Assembly: GCF_902706195.1 (NCBI RefSeq)
Contig: NZ_CACSJO010000035.1
Span: 1-34,452, forward strand
Length of the DNA stretch: 34,452 nucleotides
Source of the DNA: Novosphingobium sp. 18050
GTDB taxonomy: Bacteria > Pseudomonadota > Alphaproteobacteria > Sphingomonadales > Sphingomonadaceae
Direction of reading: 5' to 3'
The notes below the pieces were generated by a model. That model ran no database searches. It worked only from the letters and a program-made list of their open reading frames with translations, and was not told where the DNA came from. Position numbers and translations under genes: made by a program. Below are positions 29,751 to 34,452 of the stretch, piece by piece (position 1 is the stretch's first letter; each line of letters starts with the position of its first letter).

Positions 29751-30494
29751 GTGTATACGTCCGCCCGGCAGCGCGCCCTTTCGGCGCTTGCCTCGCTGCT
29801 AATCGTGGCGGGAGGGTTGGCCGCACTCGTCGCCGGCCTTGCCGCGCGCATGACTCCGCAGGCCCGACGCGAAGCCCTCGCCGCCATCATGCCGCTGCGC
29901 GATCCGCCAAAGGAACCACGCCGCCGCGAGAAACCGGCGAAGGCCCACTCCACCGCCGCCAAGGGCCGTCCCTCGCCCGCCAACCTGCGCAACAAGGCGA
30001 CGCAGATCGTGGCCCCGCCGCCGCGCCTCCCGCCGCTGATCGTGCCCCCGCCCGTCGTCACCGCGCCGCGAGCCGGGACAGGTTCAGCCACGCAGAGCGG
30101 CGCATCCGACCGGGTCGGCCCCGGACAGGGCGCGGGCGGGATCGGAGACGGCGATGGCGGCGGCGGAAACGGCGACGGGGATGGCTACGACGATACCCTC
30201 ACCCGGCCGACGCAGATCCGCGGCCGCCTGCACTTCTCGGACCTGCCCAAGGACCTGCGCGAAGCCAAGGCTGGCGGCGAACTCAAACTGCGCTACCGCA
30301 TCGGCGTCGACGGACGGGTGAGCGACTGCCGCATCCTCGTCTCCAGCGGGCGGCCGCAGCTCGATGCGACCACCTGCGCGCTGATTACCGAGCGCTTCCG
30401 CTTCCGGCCGTCCCGCAATGCGCGGGGCGAGCCGGTTCCCGCGATCATGGTGGAGAGGCACGGCTGGTACTTCGACCCCGAGGACGAGCCATAG
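29751..30494 (+). CDS. TonB-like energy-transducer protein
   Basis: I chose the GTG at 29751, with AAGGAG 10 nt upstream, rather than the TTG at 29724; this gives 247 residues. One N-terminal membrane helix (ALASLLIVAGGLAALVAGL) is followed by a Lys/Pro-rich periplasmic linker and a Gly/Asp-rich stretch (GIGDGDGGGGNGDGDGYDD). A C-terminal TonB-type domain ends it (LKLRYRIGVDGRVSDCRIL, then LITERFRFRPSRNARG). It would transmit proton-motive force to an outer-membrane receptor. No exbB, exbD or receptor gene is present in the window. The Gly/Asp run is unusual for a linker. Confidence 0.85.
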   Translation: MYTSARQRALSALASLLIVAGGLAALVAGLAARMTPQARREALAAIMPLRDPPKEPRRREKPAKAHSTAAKGRPSPANLRNKATQIVAPPPRLPPLIVPPPVVTAPRAGTGSATQSGASDRVGPGQGAGGIGDGDGGGGNGDGDGYDDTLTRPTQIRGRLHFSDLPKDLREAKAGGELKLRYRIGVDGRVSDCRILVSSGRPQLDATTCALITERFRFRPSRNARGEPVPAIMVERHGWYFDPEDEP

Positions 30495-30622
30495 GCCTTT
30501 CCCCGCACCCCTGCGGGCCGAGTTCCGGATAGACAAACCCTTTCCCGGAGCGCACGCTGTACACATGCACAGCATTGCATTGAAGAAGCCCCGAAAACGG
30601 GGATCTGAAGAGGAGAGGCCCT

Positions 30623-31510
30623 TTGTCCATAACAGTCGAACCCGTAAAACCGTATATCGGCGGCATGGTCCACGTATCGCCCGACCACCTGCTCGACGAC
30701 GAGACGATCGAGACCGTGCGCCGCGAACTGGAAACCCGCGGCGTGCTGGTCTTCCCGCAGATCGACGTGTCGGATCAACTCCAGCTCGCCTTCACCGACC
30801 GGCTGGGTGAACGCGTCAATTTCACCCGTCAGGTGCCCGGCTCCGATGCCGATACGCCGGATGTCTACAAGATCACCCTCGACCGCAAACTCAACGCCGA
30901 GCCGGACTACGTTCTGGGCACCTTTTTCTGGCACATCGACGGGATAACGATCGACCAGCCCCTGCCAAAGGCCACCGTGCTCTCGGCCCGGAAGCTGTCG
31001 GACACAGGCGGAGCGACCGAATTCGCCAACCTTTACGCCGCATGGGACCTCCTGCCCGAGGACGAGAAGCGCGAATACGAAGGCCTCAAGGTAATTCACT
31101 GCGTCGAGGCAGCGGTACGTCCCGTCCACGGACACCCGAGCGAGGAACGCCGCGCACGCTACAAGGCAATGGCGGCGGTTATGGAACAGCCGCTGGTCTG
31201 GACCCATGAGGACGGTCGCAAATCGCTCCTGCTCGGCACTCACGCCGACGGCATCGTCGGAATGCCCGGTCCGCATGGCCGCGCCCTACTGACGCGGCTG
31301 CAGCAGTGGGCGGCACAACCCGACCTCGTCTATACCCATAAGTGGCAGCCAGGCGATCTCGTCATCTGGAACAACCATGGCCTGATGCACCGCGTGGTGC
31401 CTTACACCGACGAGGGCCGCGTGATGCACCGGACCACCATCGCGGGCAAGGAGAAGCCCGGCATACCGGCACAGGCCGCGCATGTGGAACAGATATACCA
31501 GATCGCCTGA
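30623..31510 (+). CDS. TauD/TfdA-family 2-oxoglutarate-dependent dioxygenase
   Basis: The start is a TTG at 30623 with AGGAGAGG 6 nt upstream; the protein has 295 residues. The iron ligands are His104 and Asp106 (FFWHIDG) and distal His256 (NHGLMHRVVPY). The 2-oxoglutarate-binding Arg is probably Arg270 (RVMHRTTI). Family members hydroxylate taurine, sulfonates, alkyl sulfates or phenoxyacetates to release sulfite, sulfate or phenol. The nearby Rrf2, YezD and TauE genes favour a sulfur-containing substrate, which is inference from context. Confidence 0.92.
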   Translation: MSITVEPVKPYIGGMVHVSPDHLLDDETIETVRRELETRGVLVFPQIDVSDQLQLAFTDRLGERVNFTRQVPGSDADTPDVYKITLDRKLNAEPDYVLGTFFWHIDGITIDQPLPKATVLSARKLSDTGGATEFANLYAAWDLLPEDEKREYEGLKVIHCVEAAVRPVHGHPSEERRARYKAMAAVMEQPLVWTHEDGRKSLLLGTHADGIVGMPGPHGRALLTRLQQWAAQPDLVYTHKWQPGDLVIWNNHGLMHRVVPYTDEGRVMHRTTIAGKEKPGIPAQAAHVEQIYQIA

Positions 31511-31564
31511 AACGCTTCTTACTGCGCGGCGGCAGGGAGGAGTCATCCTCGCAACCAAATCGCC

Positions 31565-31601
31565 GGCGGCAACGTTGGGCCAGTAATCCACCGTTGCCGC
31601 C
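31565..31601. repeat. Inverted repeat downstream of the TauD-type gene
   Basis: GGCGGCAACG and CGTTGCCGCC form a perfect 10-bp inverted repeat with a 17-nt spacer, 54 bp after the dioxygenase stop. No U-tract follows, so it is either a weak terminator or part of the control region of the Rrf2 gene. Confidence 0.4.
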
Positions 31602-31632
31602 CTTGCACGAGCCTGGCTCCCGGCGAGACGGG

Positions 31633-31650
31633 TTGACGCAGCCGCGTCAA
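31633..31650. promoter_or_regulatory. Candidate operator upstream of the Rrf2 regulator
   Basis: TTGACGC and GCGTCAA form a perfect 7-bp inverted repeat around AGCC. The left arm begins with TTGAC, a -35-like sequence, so a bound regulator would block the promoter. Autoregulation by the Rrf2 protein is likely but not shown. Confidence 0.45.
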
Positions 31651-31693
31651 GTGGAGCAAGTGTGCCCTTCAAGTCCTTGCGAGAATTGCTCCG

Positions 31694-32155
31694 ATGCTGT
31701 CGCAGAAAACACGTTATGCGATCCGGGCCATGCAGCACCTCGCGGACAAGCACGGCCAGGGCCCGATACCCCTGACCGACATCGCCGAGAGCCAGAACAT
31801 CCCGGCGAAGTTCCTCACCGTCATCCTGTCGGAGCTGTCGCGCTTCGGCATCGTCGCCTCGCAGCGGGGCAAGGACGGCGGTTACTGGCTGGGCGTGCCC
31901 GCGATCGACATCACTTATGGCGATCTCATCCGCGTCATGCGCGGCTCGCTGGCGCTGGTGCCCTGCGCCAGCCGTTTCGCGCACGAAACCTGCAAGAACT
32001 GCGTCGAGGAAAAGGACTGCCGCACCCGCGCGCTGATGCTCCAGCTGCGCGACGCCACCGCCACCCTGCTCGACGGGATAACCCTCGCGGACCCGATCGA
32101 ACTGGTGCCCGCAGCCTCGGGTCTGGAAGCGGCCGACGAAGTGCAGACGGGCTGA
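31694..32155 (+). CDS. Rrf2-family regulator with Cys cluster
   Basis: The 153-residue protein starts LSQKTRYAIRAMQHLAD and has the winged HTH (PLTDIAESQNIPAKFLTVIL, then GIVASQRGKDGGYWL) of the Rrf2/IscR/CymR family. Cysteines in PCASRFAHETCKNCVEEKDC occupy the place where IscR- and NsrR-type members bind an Fe-S cluster, so it may sense cluster status, NO or sulfur supply. No strong Shine-Dalgarno is visible. The surrounding TauD, YezD and TauE genes suggest control of sulfur metabolism. Two dyads, at 31633-31650 and 32255-32279, are candidate binding sites. Confidence 0.92.
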   Translation: MLSQKTRYAIRAMQHLADKHGQGPIPLTDIAESQNIPAKFLTVILSELSRFGIVASQRGKDGGYWLGVPAIDITYGDLIRVMRGSLALVPCASRFAHETCKNCVEEKDCRTRALMLQLRDATATLLDGITLADPIELVPAASGLEAADEVQTG

Positions 32156-32254
32156 TCCACCCGGTTCTGCCAAGTTCCACGTTGCCTGGCGCCATCGTCC
32201 CGGCGGTCAGCAGGGTACTTTCGGCGCTGAAAGCAAAGCTACTCCAACGACCCT

Positions 32255-32279
32255 ATTGTCAACTTATTAGATTGAGAAT
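32255..32279. promoter_or_regulatory. A/T-rich dyad and possible promoter upstream of the YezD-like gene
   Basis: ATTGTCAA and TTGAGAAT form an imperfect inverted repeat (7 of 8) with a 9-nt A/T-rich centre, unusual in this GC-rich window. TTGTCA at 32257-32262 could be a -35 element with TACGGA 17 nt later. It is a candidate Rrf2-type operator for the yezD-tauE unit. Confidence 0.45.
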
Positions 32280-32351
32280 ACGGATGACGCATGGCCTCCG
32301 CGCGGGGCCATCGCGGCGGAACGCTGCCCCGCGACGCGAGAGGAGACGCCC

Positions 32352-32528
32352 ATGCGAATTGCCAACCCCACCGAAGCGCCCGCCGGTGAACATCCGCTGC
32401 TCAACGAAGGCGTCCAGCATGTGATCGAGGCGCTCCAGCGCCTGCGCTTCGGCGTCATCCAGCTGACCGTGCACGACGGCAAGCTGATGCAGGTCGACGT
32501 GACCGAGCGCCGCCGCTTCAACAACTGA
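32352..32528 (+). CDS. YezD-like (DUF2292) small protein
   Basis: A 58-residue gene starts at the ATG at 32352 with AGGAG 7 nt upstream. The core VIEALQRLRFGVIQLTVHDG followed by KLMQVDVTERRRF matches the DUF2292/YezD pattern of a short helix, a beta hairpin with an H/QDGK turn and a final E-R/K-x-R. The family's function is unknown, but it often sits beside sulfate or sulfonate assimilation genes. That fits the Rrf2 regulator before it and the TauE exporter after it. Codon use is as GC3-rich as its neighbours, supporting a real gene. Confidence 0.85.
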   Translation: MRIANPTEAPAGEHPLLNEGVQHVIEALQRLRFGVIQLTVHDGKLMQVDVTERRRFNN

Positions 32529-32692
32529 AGGCGCACGTTCCGGCTGCCGGGTACATCGGTCCACCGAACGCCCCTGCCGCCAAAACCTGACATACCCCGG
32601 ATTCCTCGGCCTGTCCCGGCGCCGCTTCGCAGTGCCCCGGTCTGGCGCGAACTCCCCTGAACTGCTCCAACCCCGCCACGGGAGGAATTTGA

Positions 32693-33481
32693 ATGCTCGA
32701 TTCGCTGATGGCCGACCTGCCGGCCCACCTGGCCGAGATTGCCCCCTTCATCGCCATCGGCTTTGCCGCACAGATCGTCGACGGCGCACTGGGCATGGCC
32801 TTCGGCGTCATCACGCAAACACTGCTGGTCAGCGTCGTGGGCGTTGCCCCGGCCGCCGCCTCCGCCAGCGTCCACCTTGTCGAGCTGTTCACCACCGGCA
32901 CTTCCGGCCTTAGCCATATCTGGCATCGCAACGTGAACTGGGGCCTGTTCTGGCGGCTGGTTCCGACCGGCATCATCGGCGGCGTGACCGGCGCCTACCT
33001 GCTTTCGAGCATCGACGCCTCGGTCGCCAAGCCTTTCGTCATGCTCTATCTGGCCGGTGTGGGCGTCTACCTGTTGTTTCGCGCCATTCGCATGCGCAAG
33101 CCCAGCTTCGAAGACCCCCGTTTCACCGCGCCTCTGGCACTAGCGGGCGGCTTCCTCGACGCGGCGGGCGGCGGCGGCTGGGGGCCGGTGGTCACCTCCA
33201 ACCTGCTGGTGCAGGGCGGAGAACCGGCCAAGACCATCGGCACCGTCAATACCGCCGAATTCCTCCTCACCGCCTCGATCTCAACCGCGTTCATCGCCAC
33301 GATCGGGCTTTCCGCCTTCACCTCCGCCACGGTCGGCCTCATCATCGGCGGCGTGGTGGCCGCACCCTTCGGCGCCCTGTTCGCCAAGCGCATGAAACCT
33401 CGGGTGCTGCTGACGGCCGTATCCATCGTGCTGATCGCGACCAGCGCATTCAGCGTGTGGAAGGCGTGGCCTATATTCTAG
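32693..33481 (+). CDS. TauE/SafE-family sulfite or organosulfur exporter
   Basis: The 262-residue membrane protein has about seven to eight hydrophobic helices. It carries the two repeat motifs of the family: FAAQIVDGALGMAFGVITQT at the N-terminus and GFLDAAGGGGWGPVVTSNLL in the second half. GGAGGAA precedes the ATG. TauE/SafE proteins export sulfite, sulfoacetate or related anions formed during sulfonate breakdown. This fits the TauD-type dioxygenase, Rrf2 and YezD genes upstream. The substrate is inferred from context. Confidence 0.92.
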   Translation: MLDSLMADLPAHLAEIAPFIAIGFAAQIVDGALGMAFGVITQTLLVSVVGVAPAAASASVHLVELFTTGTSGLSHIWHRNVNWGLFWRLVPTGIIGGVTGAYLLSSIDASVAKPFVMLYLAGVGVYLLFRAIRMRKPSFEDPRFTAPLALAGGFLDAAGGGGWGPVVTSNLLVQGGEPAKTIGTVNTAEFLLTASISTAFIATIGLSAFTSATVGLIIGGVVAAPFGALFAKRMKPRVLLTAVSIVLIATSAFSVWKAWPIF

Positions 33482-33585
33482 GGCCCATAGCTCCCACCTC
33501 CTCGACACCGCGATAGCCGTTGCAAGACCGGCGGCTCTGCGGCAATCCGGCGCCAGCCGCCCGGAAGCGGACAGGAGAGGATGAC

Positions 33586-34452
33586 ATGCCGATGCCCCCC
33601 CACATCGACGAGACTCACGACAGACAGCGCCTTTCCTGGGTGGAAAGCGCCAATGCCGACAGCGATTTCCCGATCCAGAACCTGCCGCTGGGCATCTTCT
33701 CGCGCTTCGGCGAGGCCCCGCGCGGCGGCATGGCGATCGGCGATGCGATCCTCGACCTTGCCGCTCTCGCCCGCAGCGACCTGCTGTCTGGCGAGGCTCT
33801 GGCGGCGGCCGAGGCGGCAAGCGCCCCCACGCTCAACGCCGTGCTGGCGCTTGGAGCGGCCCCGCGCCGGGCGATGCGCCGCGCGGTGTCCGCCCTGCTC
33901 GCTCAGGACTCGCAGGAGCGCGCACGCATCGAACCACTGCTGGTCCCGGTGGCGGATGCCACGATGCACCTGCCCGCCCACATCGGCGACTACACCGATT
34001 TCTACGTCGGCATTCACCATGCCACGACCGTGGGCAGCCTCTTCCGGCCCGACAATCCGCTGCTGCCCAACTACAAGCACGTGCCCATCGGCTATCACGG
34101 ACGCGCCTCTACCGTGCGCCCCAGCGGCACGCCGGTGATCCGCCCGCTTGGACAGACCAAGGCGCCCGATGCGCAGGAACCCGCCTTCGGCCCCGCAGCA
34201 AAGCTCGATTACGAGCTGGAACTGGGGGTCTGGCTGGCCACCGGCAACGCGCAAGGATCGCCCATCCCGATTGGCGAAGCGCAGGACCACATCGCCGGGC
34301 TAACCCTGCTCAACGACTGGTCCGCGCGCGACGTGCAGGCCTGGGAATACCAGCCGCTCGGCCCGTTCCTGGCGAAGAACTTCCTCACCACCGTATCGCC
34401 GTGGCTGGTGACGATGGAGGCTCTGGCCCCCTTCCGGCAGGCGCAGCCCCCC
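33586..34452 (+). CDS. fahA: Fumarylacetoacetase (3' end beyond window)
   Basis: An open frame runs from the ATG at 33586 (AGGAGAGG 5 nt upstream) to the window edge, 289 codons without a stop; the family is about 430 residues. Active-site segments are present: DYTDFYVGIHHATTVG (metal Asp and catalytic His), the metal Glu pair in DYELELG, the metal Asp in NDWSARDVQ and Lys in FLAKNF. The enzyme splits fumarylacetoacetate to fumarate and acetoacetate, the last step of tyrosine and homogentisate breakdown. Homogentisate dioxygenase genes would be expected just outside the window. Confidence 0.95.
   Translation, partial: MPMPPHIDETHDRQRLSWVESANADSDFPIQNLPLGIFSRFGEAPRGGMAIGDAILDLAALARSDLLSGEALAAAEAASAPTLNAVLALGAAPRRAMRRAVSALLAQDSQERARIEPLLVPVADATMHLPAHIGDYTDFYVGIHHATTVGSLFRPDNPLLPNYKHVPIGYHGRASTVRPSGTPVIRPLGQTKAPDAQEPAFGPAAKLDYELELGVWLATGNAQGSPIPIGEAQDHIAGLTLLNDWSARDVQAWEYQPLGPFLAKNFLTTVSPWLVTMEALAPFRQAQPP

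Noticed and set aside
1..34452. tRNA, rRNA, CRISPR, insertion sequence or phage genes
   Set aside because: None found on reading the gaps. There are no regularly spaced repeats, no transposase-like protein, and no cloverleaf or CCA-ended structure that I could recognise.

Overview
The window is about 34.5 kb of GC-rich, densely coding alphaproteobacterial chromosome. A NepR-PhyR-EcfG general stress locus, HWE-type kinases, a biliverdin phytochrome, PhoX and Fe-SOD all fit a sphingomonad, probably close to Novosphingobium. This placement is inferred from gene content; no 16S or tRNA gene is present. I see no insertion sequence, prophage or CRISPR array.

Layout. 0-6.4 kb: a helix-turn-helix hypothetical gene, a small lipoprotein, a lone Rieske oxygenase alpha subunit, a Tat-exported PhoX-type phosphatase and a Crp/Fnr regulator. 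6.5-14.1 kb: heme oxygenase and bacteriophytochrome (bphO-bphP) facing an operon of PAS histidine kinase, Rcp1-like response regulator, REC-GGDEF-EAL protein and a small membrane protein. 14.1-18.1 kb: an asparaginase-domain protein, an MFS transporter, topoisomerase IB, hemerythrin and a general-stress-protein-26-like flavin-fold protein. 18.1-24.1 kb: the general stress locus, made of a second EcfG-like sigma factor with a response regulator and a membrane protein, phyR, a PilZ protein, a CHASE-HWE kinase and nepR-ecfG. 24.1-27.1 kb: a drug-type MFS transporter, Fe-SOD, a small lipoprotein and a GlsB-like membrane protein. 27.4-34.5 kb: a metabolic part with an FAD oxidoreductase, SRPBCC protein, TonB-like protein, TauD-type dioxygenase, Rrf2 regulator, YezD-like protein, TauE exporter and a 3'-truncated fumarylacetoacetase.

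How it works together. Matches to the EcfG promoter (GGAAC, 16-17 nt, CGTT or a near variant) lie upstream of at least eight transcription units here, so much of the window looks like a local stress regulon. Three divergent gaps (crp/bphO, sRNA/phyR, kinase/nepR) each carry an inverted pair GGAAC-N17-GTTCC. In this arrangement each strand's -35 element contains the GTT of the other strand's -10 element, giving compact two-way promoters.

The most interesting element lies between phyR and the second sigma gene. It is an unannotated RNA of about 100 nt on the minus strand, starting just after a perfect EcfG promoter. It has a 5' hairpin with a very C-rich loop and a second 16-bp hairpin. All three non-Watson-Crick pairs are G-U only when the minus strand is transcribed. 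It resembles the Caulobacter stress sRNA GsrN in design and location.
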